Below, piece by piece: positions 44,601 to 54,249 of a stretch of 64,000 nt of DNA (positions are counted from its first letter, which is position 1; every line of letters begins with the position of its first letter). This DNA is from Kappaphycus alvarezii (lineage: Eukaryota; Rhodophyta; Florideophyceae; Gigartinales; Solieriaceae): positions 1 through 64,000 of the forward strand of contig NADL03000147.1 in the NCBI GenBank assembly GCA_002205965.3, read 5' to 3'. The position numbers and the translations under genes were made by a program. The notes under the pieces were generated by a model that did not search any database, was not told the DNA's origin, and saw only the letters and a list, made by a program, of their open reading frames with translations.

Positions 44601-45636
44601 TCCCATTTCCCGCGCAGGATCGGAGTTGGTTCTCTGCACGAAATGCCGCCACTGACGATTCAGCATTTGCTGCGGCGGACAGAGGTGGTTTCGCCAATTC
44701 TTTCTCCACGGACCTTCCCTGCATCGCATGCCGCTGCATGTCATCGCACTTCTCCTTGAATTTTCCAATTTCAAATCTTGCGGGCACCATGTGCACCATG
44801 CCCTGTACCCCCGGTAAATTAAGTGGCTGGGAAACATGCGGGGACCGTGTCCCGCTGCCTTCCACCCGACCGTTCCCTGGTTGGCACAGGGCCAGAGACC
44901 CGTTGACAACATTCGAACTACCAATAAGAGGACTCGCAGCTGGCCCATACCGAGGCACTATATGCTGCGGGACATCCTCTGGACCGGGTCTGGACGGCGC
45001 GGCTTCCCCACGCCCCAGATGGATCAAACCGGTAGGACAGGCCATCACTGGCGTTTGCACCATTGGTGGGCCTTGCGATGGGGTGGCGACGGGTTGGGAT
45101 GGGGTCAACTGAGCGTAGTTTTGCTGCATCTGCACAAGCTGGGTGCGCGCTTGCGGCTGGAATGACGGATTCACACCAGCGGTATTGTGCACTGTGGGAC
45201 TGGGATTCAATTGTCCTTCCATTGCAACATGTTGAGAAAGCACAGGTCGCAGTTGGTTGTGGATAATAATGTGTCTGAGTTGGGAACGGTGTTTAGGGAT
45301 TACAATGGGCCTTGTCAAGTCACGGGGTACACGAGATTGCGTAAGACTATGTTGTGGTGAGTATTGGTATTGGGTTTGGATCCGTGAATGGAAGCCGATG
45401 ACGGAAACGGGGATCATATGAGGGTGGCGTGTGGCAGAAATTTGACCAGAATGAGAGTGTTGGTACAGGGTAAGACGCATCTTTGTATGCTGGTTACCAC
45501 ATTTGGAACAAAGAGTGCTGAAACCATCAGGACCCGTACGCCAACGGGACGACGATGTAGTAAGACAAGAAAAGCAGTGACGAGTTGAATTGTCCGAAGA
45601 GGTGACGGGGAAAGGTTGGCCAGAAGAGGATAGCAT
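41605..45636 (-). CDS. Large GATA-type zinc finger protein, probable nuclear DNA-binding regulator
   Basis: A 1343-codon frame without introns, the longest in the window. The start chosen is the ATG at 45636, the first after an in-frame TGA about 19 codons upstream. Near the N-terminus is a GATA finger: C21-F-S-C24, then SRWRTGPDGFSTLC and SKCGNQ with C43 and C46. Its 18-residue loop and WR.GP.G..LC..CG are the hallmarks of plant/fungal type IVb GATA fingers, which bind (A/T)GATA(A/G) DNA. After it come a Q/P-rich stretch, a basic cluster (RFRRQRRKQMKNQK, about residues 717-733), an acidic region (about 733-790), a SUMO-interaction-like motif (EIIVVDDD, about 812-819) and C-terminal basic groups (GKRKLE, TKRIRVDE) like nuclear import signals. 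Most of the protein is low-complexity and probably disordered. It looks intact. A second functional domain was not seen. Confidence 0.85.
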   Translation of the reverse strand: MLSSSGQPFPVTSSDNSTRHCFSCLTTSSSRWRTGPDGFSTLCSKCGNQHTKMRLTLYQHSHSGQISATRHPHMIPVSVIGFHSRIQTQYQYSPQHSLTQSRVPRDLTRPIVIPKHRSQLRHIIIHNQLRPVLSQHVAMEGQLNPSPTVHNTAGVNPSFQPQARTQLVQMQQNYAQLTPSQPVATPSQGPPMVQTPVMACPTGLIHLGRGEAAPSRPGPEDVPQHIVPRYGPAASPLIGSSNVVNGSLALCQPGNGRVEGSGTRSPHVSQPLNLPGVQGMVHMVPARFEIGKFKEKCDDMQRHAMQGRSVEKELAKPPLSAAANAESSVAAFRAENQLRSCAGNGNIGQNGDYCSNAVVRPVHKHEVQAMVLKSALDTHQNADSLCPTGEYLINQKRTRGFGTLLAQPNGGQRELQQMDNNAPQTRGLSLEREASEEFQSQSPRRNMASQLTVSNPTESYRSSVATCQPAVGVLSGERPKDFNAAALHTGYHPEARRTARFNASCRTTKQERGYGHEGLRLDERIQKDMLIDENGLNKSTATICQGFEKRRGTTPQLKNNLGHQDRGQSVEPDHTPMLIGNTKQAGLAPDRMITSRENEVQRPNQARPETVNFRVPLITSRKKILELVSNHAPHEIMRAFSPVPSGCASEQVAGRPTERSPRATARESPRQRIVGRHDSMRSSPIAPQPLVEVADTDSQHNHSEAEPSTPQSERRTFSRFRRQRRKQMKNQKMKPLDDDYVPDNIELGEEEWSEGSAEAEDPPTPLAMIADENFESDEDDREYRKANDQREIMRRNEYAAKLSENRSDDLPEIIVVDDDSIDSMCERENETNTMTDEETTPNTACAEDKEAAKAVTCHEIESVILSQADSMLERGFEDNSRTKNSGASRARRDQDPDHLQNAHRSTLSMIRSEEIAPLTVRYDMSALRNPQAIAPQNSRLAQSCPAGGDVSLKNGTSRDYGGYTKLTFENRVRVPDERTAPPLEAVTQGVLDADLLQPYDKPAEKLTRRLSEIASGCSQECRFDEFPPRDMRLGECSKVELNRGTVALPHGHRPSNTITGGIMPQEAESYLGRMKSDINLRCNRNIEAKDGDSVLDVKASGEFISQKSGPPPVKVEGRTRPDSKAMEESPYDGKHGGSSAIEVNDKFAVPSTDPERVKEMVGASQAMVNSRDLLEDRKMANVATNVGEGSTTNRNLYPKDEDKKAGSNQLPRECSPFGDCNTANLCSAMSVEPEPVVVTFVSENAKGIDRPESDMPTPNNHLPCPYERICTEGNGKRKLEAIDCQADGTSEGETQVPTKRIRVDEIPQCASAVIHHFKSPLGTSTLKREAQDVPMDGEQRFYP

Positions 45637-45639
45637 TGC

Positions 45640-46760
45640 GATGAAGAGGGGTAAGTATCGTCGCGGAGAAGGGATACTCGGCAAAGGCGATCAGTGGATT
45701 GCCAAATGATCTGTTACTTTTTGTAAACGTCAGAACGGATTGGGTCTGATCGGTTGGGGATACGAGGGGCTGGGTGTTTTTGGAACTGGACATAGGGGAC
45801 GGCGGTTGCGGTTGGGCAGTGTGGCCGAGTACTTTTTGGCAAAGGTTTTCGAGTAGAAAGACGAGTAGAAAGAGGATTGTAGATCTCTGACCGGGGATGG
45901 TTCTCGACTCGAAAATTGTAGGGTACTGTACACTTATTCTTGAAATGCAAGTTATGCGGGATTCGCGCCTAATTTTTTCAAATTGATGCAAATGATTTGC
46001 TTGGGATACCCCCCGATACTGTTTTGTATTCGGTGTACTCCGACAGGTAGTACAGTACTGTAACTGTACAGTACTGTGCGTTATTATCCAGAAAAAAACA
46101 AAACTTCAAATTTTTTGTAGCGAAGTACTGTACATTTACTGTACTGTACCAAATATCTCGGTACATTTTCCCTCTTCTGTACGAAAGGTACTGTACGGAA
46201 CTTGCCACGTACGGCGCAAATTCTTGGGTAATTTATTATTTGGAAAGAAATGTCATTTCTTGAAGCCACGTATGATACGCACAGCGCAGCTCCGCGGTAC
46301 TGTACTTTACAGTACTCTGCAGTACTCTAATGGCTACTTTTTTGTACTGTACTCTACTGTACAGTGCTGTACACTGAAGTCTAGTTCAATCTATGTCTGT
46401 ACTGTCCGGTACCTGGGCTGGTGCGCCTATTCGGCTACCAGTACGAAAGATCTAACCTGATGTTCCACGCCGGCTGTACTGCACAATACCGTACTGTACA
46501 GTACAGTAAGGTAATTTGTACGCACACGACAGTGTACTGTACAGAAATCGCCGTCGCCGTCGCCAGTATCATATGCACACAAGCGTCAAGTATTTTATGT
46601 TTCGGTTTCCCGCGAAAGATACGGATCCGAACGTACAGTACTGTAATACAGTAAGTAGAAATTGTACTTTATAAAACTGTACTGCACTGTAATACCGTTC
46701 GAGCTGTACATACATAGTGCAGTGCTGTAATGTCAGAGTTCAATAGGTACATGTTACATA
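45640..46760. promoter_or_regulatory. Upstream region of the GATA gene, dense in TACTGTAC-type palindromes
   Basis: From about 46.04 to 46.75 kb there are well over ten copies or variants of GTACTGTAC / CAGTACTG / TACTGTACAGTA, for example around 46050-46080, 46126-46150, 46297-46375, 46478-46510 and 46634-46700. They lie 350-1100 bases upstream of the minus-strand gene start. Whether they regulate it or are a genome-wide repeat is open. No TATA box near the start is clear. Confidence 0.5.
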
Positions 46761-46769
46761 CACGTGTAA

Positions 46770-47430
46770 TGTCCTCTGGGTGCAGCAACACGTGTACTTT
46801 GTGGTCAGTAGACCACCCAATGTGCAGATAGTGCCATTCCGTAGTCTATTTGAGGAGCCTCTCACCAGATAACCAGATCCGGTGGGGTATCAGCGAATGC
46901 TGCAACTGCTACCCTGGTTCATGCTTTACAACATAAACGTCAAGTTGGTATATAATATCAACGCCACCATCTCCACTAGAAAAGCCATCAAAAGGATGCA
47001 ATCAAAGTGCGGGAGTCTTCGTAATCTGTAGACATGCTTCCATCCCTTAAGGCTGAAGATAGCCGATTTCTGCGAGCGGTTGTTTCGCTATGAGCAGCTG
47101 CGACAATTCGCAGGCTCACAGGATTTTTACTTCTCCTTGTCACGTTCAAACAGGAGCGGAATTCTCGCTACTTCTGAGAGAGGGTTTCACTCAGAAATTG
47201 GAGTACTCTTAGCGATAATTTGCCGATTTAAGAGGAGACAACTCCAATGCCGCTTGTTTGCTGGCTGGCCTCCCTTCCACCTTCTGATAGATTGGAGTGC
47301 CATCTACAGCTTTCGACGCATTGTGCGGTTTCGCAATTGGCTTGACAATGAGACGATATCTACGCTCCGTGTCAACAGAGAAAGTGAACGACCAAACATG
47401 AAATCGAATGCACAAGCTCTGTCGTAAAGA
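46770..47430. other. No supported gene; one weak dispersed repeat
   Basis: 46.86-46.97 kb (TCCGGTGGGGTATCAGCGAA ... ACAACATAAACGTCAAGTTG) resembles 59.32-59.42 kb (GCCGGCGGGGTATCATCAAA ... CAACGTAAACATTAAGTTGT). A 115-codon plus-strand frame (47080-47427) has no family signature and is not called as a gene. Confidence 0.4.
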
Positions 47431-47710
47431 GAGCAGTTACACGCGACAAGAGTGCGTAAAGGCAGAGAAAGGTGGGTGATGAAGGATTGGATATGGGGAA
47501 AAGGAAATAGGATAAAGGTAGATAACAATGGACTTGGGAGTAAATCGATAGGAATTCCTCAGTTCTCAGTTCACCTTCAACCAAACTTAGGAAAAGAAAA
47601 CTTCTCTCTCCTGTCCTTCCTACCTCCCCCTGGAGGCGCTGATTTATTCCCTTATATAGTGAAAAGGTAACTACACGCAAATCAAATAATAACTAAATAA
47701 TGTATATAAT
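47430..47710 (-). repeat. LTR-like sequence related to Gypsy family 2
   Basis: CTACCTCCCCCTGGAGGCGC followed by GATTTATTCCCTTATATAGT parallels the family 2 LTR stretch ACCTC...GGAAGCAGTTTACTC(G/A)GCTTATATAGAC. As in the composite, a small minus-strand ORF begins shortly to its right. The similarity is short and the boundaries are not defined. Confidence 0.35.
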
Positions 47711-47724
47711 TGTAACGACCAAAC

Positions 47725-48099
47725 CTACTGATTAAGTACTTGCTTTTCCCGGCTCGTTTTGATACGTTTGTACGGCCATTTAGTGCGCGACGGACTTGCG
47801 CGACTTACACATTTGAAGCAACGGCTGCATCGGTGATCTTTTGTGCACACGTCCACTTGAACACTGCTTCCATCCTTGGATTTATCGGAATAAACCAATG
47901 CACCAGCCAGATATTCCTCTGGTGACTCCGGAGCATCGGTTGTAGAATTAAAATCCTCGTCACTGCTTGCCTCTTCTGCTTCCAGATCGATAAAGCGCAT
48001 GTAAGCTGGCGGCACACGGCGAGATTTTTTGATGAGTGCTATAGGGGTATGAAAGGGGGAGGGGCGATGGAGCTTATAATAGGGGATGATTTTGGGCAT
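47725..48099 (-). CDS. Small acidic/cysteine-containing ORF beside an LTR-like sequence
   Basis: An ATG-started frame of 124 codons: MPKIIPYYKLHRPSPFHTP, a basic start, then an acidic middle (LEAEEASSDEDFNS), SPEEYLAGALVYSDKS, and a C-terminal cluster with C-x5-C-x2-C-x2-C (CTKDHRCSRCFKC) and a basic tail. EEYLAGALVY resembles EEWLAPELVY of the ORF at 17405-17935, which also sits just before an LTR in sense direction. It may be the ORF4 counterpart of a related retroelement. The cysteines could bind zinc. No named domain is recognised; chance is possible at this length. Confidence 0.4.
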   Translation of the reverse strand: MPKIIPYYKLHRPSPFHTPIALIKKSRRVPPAYMRFIDLEAEEASSDEDFNSTTDAPESPEEYLAGALVYSDKSKDGSSVQVDVCTKDHRCSRCFKCVSRASPSRTKWPYKRIKTSREKQVLNQ

Positions 48100-48109
48100 G
48101 ACGGGTAGA

Positions 48110-50130
48110 ATAGGTCGCGATAAGGTGGAAGATGAGGGATGAGAGGGTGATGGAAGGGGAGTAATGAGGTGTCGATGCGATTCCGTTATGCAAATGACGG
48201 TTTAAATGCGCAAACGAGACTAGCTTATACGACATCTTGAGCTTCCTGAACATCCGGCGGTGAATCCAATTGACAACTAGGCGTTGTAAGTGGTATCAAG
48301 ATGATTTGAAAAGATCCCGTGCGGATAGGGAGCGTGACGGCGGAAATAGAGGCAACGCATAACACCTTGTAAGCATGTAATCAGCGAAAATGTAGACAAA
48401 TGCACGCATTTGTCAAGGCATTGTGCCAAAAAAAAAGAGAAAAATCTAAAACTGTAAGCAACAGCATGGCGAAAATGGTAAAAAAAAACACACATAGAAA
48501 TTAAACCCAATGATAAGATGCGCAAAAACGCTGACGGCCCTATCAAGACTGTCGCGCGCGCGACACTCCGGTACAAATTTACTGGATACCAACCCACATA
48601 TCTACCGCAGTAAATTAGCCCCCTATTGCGTTAGAGGAGACATCCTTGGAAGTCTAAATTCAGATACGAGATAGCTACCTGCTGACTGGGAGACCAAATC
48701 TCACCAGAGAAAAAGAGACATGGTTAGGTCGACGACTGGCTCGAGCAAGAAACATTAATTATTGAAAAATGTCTAAAATTATTGTGCTGCCGATAGAAGC
48801 TTATATCTCTCAAGATGAGTGAAAAGAAGGTACACGAAAACACAAGGGGCTATCAATATTATTTCGAAATGATAAAACAAAATTGCGTGGTGAGCGGGGG
48901 GGACTTCAGCGGCTATCAAGTAGGCAACTCTAGTGCAATGCGCGGTGCGCATTTTGTCCCGTCAGGGTATTGAATGTAGTCAGACTATGAGAAGAAGATC
49001 AAAACACACACCTATACTCAGGGTAATCGCTAACTTTTTTCTTTAAGAATTCTGCGTTGCAGTAGCAGAGCTCGCAATAGGCTACGAAGAGCTACGATAG
49101 TAGAGCGAGAGGAGTTTCCCGGACAGGTAGACGGTGGAATTTTCCTTCGGGTTGTATATCCGGATCGAGATCCGCGGAATGCAAAGACCTTGAAGAAAAT
49201 CAATTCAAAAGAACCAAAGGCACCAAGGGTGTGGACTCGCGCAAACGGCGCTCAAGAAAAGAATCAACAGATCTTAACATCGGCTTGAGATATATGGTAG
49301 CTGAATCGAAAGATATCTTTGTATTTTTATTTGTATACGGTCACAAAAGTCCGGGTTAATATATATTTTCGACCCAAAATGAAAGGAAATATCATACAGG
49401 ATAAATACGCGGAAGTAGAAGGGAAACACGGACAGATAAATCTGGCTATAGCTAAAGAAGTCCTTTAAAATTCTGAGACCTTAGACTCTAGGTAGGTACA
49501 AATGTTAGGTAGATTGGTTAGGGATATTTGCTACGGCGTGGTTAGTAAATTCAATGTTAGCAGAGTAACAAATATCAATGTTAGAGATTTTTTAAGTCTA
49601 TGTCGGGCCAAATAAGCGACAGTAACCTGTAATAGTACCGCTTTCAAGTTGAGAGTCGAGTGGTACTGACCGTACGCCCTCAGTCCGGCTTGGTTCAGTA
49701 TACAGTATCAAGACCAATGAAAAGCGGAAAGCGCAATAATTTCCTTTACTGTACGCTACAGTACATCTGGTATCAGTTCGCTGGTATGAACAACCTCGGA
49801 TCAAAAAGATCATAAAATTCAGTCCTGCCGGTAGTAATTCACTTCGAGTGCTAATTGTACTAAATTAGTACAGCTTGTCGAGTAATTTGGAAGGATGAAT
49901 GAGCTAAATAGCTGTCAGTACTCAGAGGAAAAAGTGGGAAAGTAGTCAGTAATATTCTGTGCATGTGGCCCAAAATTGTATAAAAGCTCTTTATAGAACT
50001 TTTGTTGTCAGAATGCTCGAGTGATATCATTGTTTGGCGCCAAGTGCACGTAGTTCCGCCTTTACAAGGAAATTTTTCTTCAGGAAAAGGACAAAATACT
50101 TCTTCATTCTTTTGTATTATAAAGATATGT
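48110..50130. other. No gene seen
   Basis: AT-rich intergenic sequence. A GTCGCGCGCGCGACA self-complementary motif lies near 48.55 kb, and GTACTGTAC-like words recur near 49.75 kb. Confidence 0.5.
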
Positions 50131-50139
50131 AGCCATAAT

Positions 50140-50650
50140 TTTCGACAACGTGCTTAGCGATCTATGGGATGCTACATCAAGTGAACTATGCGACCACTTG
50201 AAATCCAAGGTATGCAAAAAGTTCCTTCTCAGCGCGTTGAATTCTATGTTCTTCGATATTAAGCAGGAAGAGATATACGAGTTGTTCTCTCCATTCTGTG
50301 AATAGTTTCAGTTTGAATCCTTGATTTTACAGATACTTATCTCCGACGAGATCATGGTGAGATGCTTCAAGTCAGGCCTTTCAGAACACTTCAAGACCAA
50401 GAAATGCTTATTTGGGGAGATTATGACAATGCTATCAGTACAACTTCAAGACTTTACTAGGCGCAATTAGTCATGGTTATGGACAGAGTCCGACATTAAA
50501 GGAAGAGAGCTCTATAAACCGGGCATTCTAGACTGTAGGAGCTGGATACACCTATCCGCAGATGAATTTCTTCTACTGAAACCGCAAGGTGAATTCAATT
50601 TGAAAATGAACCCAAAAGGAGAAAGATGTGAGGCGATGAAGCAGGTATGA
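50140..50650 (+). pseudogene. gag-like retroelement relic
   Basis: A mostly open plus-strand stretch with LSDLWDATSSELCDHLKSK and ILISDEIMVRCFKSGLSEHF. The latter resembles the (I/L)..DE.M...F..GL segment common in retrotransposon capsid proteins. No pol or LTR was identified beside it. Broken; low certainty. Confidence 0.3.
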
Positions 50651-50962
50651 AGTTCCCGCGGGAGAAGTTTGTGTAGGCCCCAAGCTACTGTCCAAGAATA
50701 AATATTCATAATAAAATGGAAAAAAATGCGAATGAATGTTTTCGCTTGTATGGAGAAAGTATGCTAATAATTTGAGGAGAAAAATTGAAAGAGGGGGAAT
50801 GAAAGGAGTCGGACCGCACAGATCTACAGATCCCATTATTGGGACGCGATTTCATTATTAACCACATCATGTTCGAATCTTGATGGTGTAGGCATCATCA
50901 CAAAGCAGCGAGGATACATAAGTGTCAGACATCCCACACCCGCACGACACGCTAGGTAGGGC

Positions 50963-51384
50963 GTGAAATCATCTCACCAGCGCCTGGACTTCCGGCATCA
51001 GAGTTATCAAAGCCTGAACAATTCATCGCCATGTTCATCAGATTCCTCCCTACCCTCTCCTTTTCCTCGCGGAGCTCCATTGCAGCTTTTTCTCCAAACC
51101 ATTCCTTGCCTCAATATCATCAACGACCGCAGAAGGCGGCAAGAACTTCAAACGATGTATTTGCCTTTGAGGAGATGGATCGTTTTGCGGTTCATCTCCG
51201 CGACACCGACATGGCTCGTATTGAGGTAGGAAAAGATTTCTTGAGACTTAAGCGTGAGAAGCTGGTGTTCGAGTTTGCTGAGCTGGACAAAGACAGAATT
51301 GAGAGGCGAATAAAGTTGGAGGCTTCTCATAAGTTGGAGTTGGAGAATTTTAAACTAATGATGGACGCTTTTGCACGTAAGTGA
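50963..51384 (+). CDS. Coiled-coil protein end, possibly the Myb-like partner of the Harbinger element
   Basis: The frame from the ATG at 51031 ends with about 70 residues of strongly helical, charged sequence: FAFEEMDRFAVHLRDTDMAR, FLRLKREKLVFEFAELDKDR, then LEASHKLELENFKLMMDAF. Such a tail is typical of Myb/SANT-like proteins associated with PIF/Harbinger transposons. These elements encode a transposase plus a separate Myb-like DNA-binding protein. The ORF converges on the Harbinger transposase 400 bases away. No Myb repeat is readable upstream, where the frame changes to S/P-rich sequence, so this is at most the C-terminal part. A host coiled-coil remnant is the alternative. Confidence 0.35.
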
Positions 51385-51449
51385 AAACTACTGGTTTTCT
51401 GCGCGTTGCGGATTCGGGGACTACTGCCATTTTGCAGTATGACGCCGAG

Positions 51450-51570
51450 ATTTCGCTGACTTCCCCGCTCACGCGGGGCCCTTGCGGGGCTGCAGACAAG
51501 TCCGCTGCACCTCGCTGGGGCTCGGCGCTCGCGGACTTTGTCCTCTCTCCTCGGGGCAGTGTTTTCGCAA
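51450..51570. other. GC-rich, strongly self-complementary stretch
   Basis: GACAAGTCCGC (51495-51505) can pair with GCGGACTTTGTC (51531-51542) around a GC-rich loop, and CCCGCTCACGCGGGG lies just before it. Its base composition contrasts with the AT-rich flanks. It could be a small structured RNA, a small inserted repeat, or part of the Harbinger element. Confidence 0.4.
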
Positions 51571-51787
51571 AAATGATTAACATTAAATACTCAGAATGCG
51601 TGTCTGCAAGATCTAGGTACTCCTGAATTGAAGTAGGTGAAAAATTGAAGTAAATGGAAGTCTATGGTGGGTAGGGAAATCCCCTTATGTTGTATAACAA
51701 CATCGCCGCTCAGTAGAGTGAACCGACAGGGGACTCCATAAAATTCATATTTCTCTTGAAGTCAAATGTTGTAAAGTACGCCTTGAT

Positions 51788-52824
51788 TTATTTAAAGAAC
51801 CATTCCACTGTTACTCGATCACCTACCATTTCCTTCTTAACCGCAGATTGATGGGTTTGCAGATTACTTCCATCGTAAGGTACTTCAATGAAACATCTCC
51901 TATTGTATCCAGAGTCACTGTAGATACAATTCTGAGAGCCGCTTCCGTTCAGAACTGACGGAAAAAGTTCTTCCATATTACTTCGTACATAAATAGTCCA
52001 GTCATGTCGTCTACCCTCTACAGGACCGACTGCGTGCAAAATGAGCCCATCGGGAGCGGTGACTTATTGAAAATTCATCGCATGTTTTTTCTTGTGCCCA
52101 TTATAGGCAACCAACTGCATCATGTGGCTCTCTCTAGGCTTCACTATTCAAATTACAGTACCATCTATAACACCTACACAGTTGGAGAGCCCTTTTGCTT
52201 TCGTATGTATTGCTCCTGCATAAAGCTTTGCCCGTCTGTTCATGAATTTTGTGCTCAGTCCAACTGTGAACAACGACTTGTATGCCGTTAAAAACCACTC
52301 AAGGCTTTCCCAAAGACTTCTGAAAGCTGGGATGCGTGCTTTCCAAATAAAAGCTCCAAATCGGGTCATATTGCGGGGCTAAAAAGCTGACGAAATATGA
52401 CACAAGTAACCAAGATCCCATTAACAGCGTACCTGGTTGTGCATGTTGCTGTCTGCGATAGGGGCCAGGCAATTATTCTATTCAGAACCTCGACATTTTG
52501 CTTCTCAAATCGGAATAGTCGCAGGCAATCTGAGTTTCCAAAGGAATTGAAGTTGAACATGAAGCATGAAAGACTGATTCTTCGGCTGCGCAGTACGAAC
52601 TTCATGTAATCGGCCCGGTTTAGCATGAATTTACGTGCTATCGAAAGGATAGCGCGTGAGGTGGTGGACGCAGAGTTTGTTCCTGTTTGGCGCTCTTTGG
52701 TAGTGTAGATGAGAGCTTGGCGCCAGTGAATACCTCTCATATTGCATGCTGCATTGGTGAAGTCCTTAGCCCTTCCCATTGTCATGCTTAGATTCAAGTT
52801 GTACGAGCTCACCGAGTCGTACAA
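51788..52824 (-). pseudogene. PIF/Harbinger-type DDE transposase, decayed
   Basis: Reading leftward from the ATG at 52824: an N-terminal part, then FRFEKQNVEVLNRIIAWP (the helical region before the core). Next come AIHTKAKGLSNCVGVIDGTV (first catalytic D), LVAYNGHKKKHAMNFQ, APDGLILHAVGPVEGRRHDW, IYSDSGYNRRCFIEVPY (second D) and GDRVTVEWFFK (catalytic E), all hallmarks of the DDE_Tnp_4 family. Such enzymes cut out and re-insert the element, usually at TTA-like sites. The domain order is complete, with stops after FSPAI (near 52366), after DGTVI (near 52146) and after NFQ (near 52044), so this copy is inactive. Terminal inverted repeats and target duplications were not identified. It converges with the ORF at 51031-51384. 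Confidence 0.85.
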
Positions 52825-53159
52825 TAGTACATTGCGTTCTATACTGGGCTACTTTTACCCGATTGGAAAAATGCCCTTGCAGTGTAATACTCGTAACCTA
52901 TTCAACCATAGTTTAGCGTAATAAAGAACGAATAAGATAGGAGAATTGAGTATCATTTCACTAATTTTTATGATGACGGAATATTATAGTGAAATGTATT
53001 CCTGAATTTCTTTAAGTGTAAACTCACAACTGTTTACAATTTCTGGTCCAAAGCCATTCAAAGTAAAATACATGGCTCTCATGTTCCTAATTTTGGGCCA
53101 TGCGCATGTGGTGCAATGCGTGTGTCGATGAGTGTTATGGCCTAGGGCCGAAAAGACCT

Positions 53160-54240
53160 CAGACAATAGCGACAGCTACGACAGCACACAGAGCCACACC
53201 AGGCGTTCGGGATCCGCTTTCCCTTTGAGCAACTTGCGTTGCAGTAGCTCAGCCTTCCGCCTTGGTGGGAGCACGGTCGGCTTGTGTGGTAGAGGGTGAG
53301 GATCCTTGGTTGGCTAAAGGTTACTCCTTCTCCAGGTTGTAAGGGTGGACCAAGTCCAAGGTCTCGGGTTGATCTTCTAGATCAGTAGGCGAAGTTCGAA
53401 AGGCGGCAACGGTAAGGACTATTTCCGAAGAGAAGCCAAGCTGCGAACGAAAACAATTGGGGAAGAGATTTTAAGGCGTGGACCAAGTCCAAACAAGCCA
53501 CTCTCCGACTGTGGGTATCGGGCTGCAAATTAAGGTGCAAAGACCAGCTCTTCCGATAGGATGGTATCTCCGTACTGGTGGGTGATTCCACTTGTATGTA
53601 GACGCTGAATCACGTAAGCGCCAAAGGCGGCACGAGGCACTCTCGGCCAAAAACAAAACAAAAAGGGTTCAACCCGCAGGTCGAAAAGACGTATGTTTCC
53701 TCAAGGAAAATACGTTGGGGCAAAGGGACACCCGAGTGGATAGAAGCTACAATGACCAAAGCCACCGTGAACGAGGTTACCTCGAATAGAAAGATACGGA
53801 CTAAGTCCAAAGAAGTGCACAGGAGTGCTTGAAACAAGGTTTGCTTCGAAGAGGTGAAAGTTGGGAGTAGAATCCAGAGCCAACAACGGGGTGCCTCTTT
53901 AGTCTGTAGTCGCGGGCTCCGAGTAGCGACTATAAGTACCAGTTAGACGAAGAGTTAGTTCCTACACTTAACTATCTAAGATACACTGCAATAAACTACC
54001 AAAATTCCCATAAAGTCAGTGTCAAGCCTGCAGGAGGCGGTTGCTAAGTCCACGTGGGTGAGTAGTTAGTGTGACACTTGGCCCAATGATCGGGCTTGGC
54101 CCATAAAAGTATCAGGTCCAAAAAGGTGGTCCCATGGGTCCACTTACAGTAGCCATGCGGCTTACAGTCATGTTTCCTGACAGTAGTGTCATTGCTGTAA
54201 ATAAATTACATCAAATTGGATTCCAAAATTTGATCAAATT
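53160..54240 (+). repeat. 1-kb dispersed repeat, copy 1 (possibly an LTR)
   Basis: Inverted homologue of 61740-62700. Shared in order: TTGTGTGGTAGAGGG, GGTTGTAAGGGTGGACC, GTGAAAGTTGGGAGTAGA, CGACTATAAGTACC with a likely TATA, and TGACACTTGGCCCAA. The copies are well diverged. The short frames inside it are chance. It may be an LTR or another long non-coding repeat. Confidence 0.55.
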
Positions 54241-54249
54241 ATGATCACC

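Noticed and set aside
44250-44759. 169-codon plus-strand ORF and other frames overlapping the GATA gene
   Set aside because: Shadows of the long minus-strand frame, without motifs of their own.
45637-45684. Longer N-terminus of the GATA protein from 45684
   Set aside because: That frame begins with TTG; the first ATG after the upstream in-frame TGA is at 45636.
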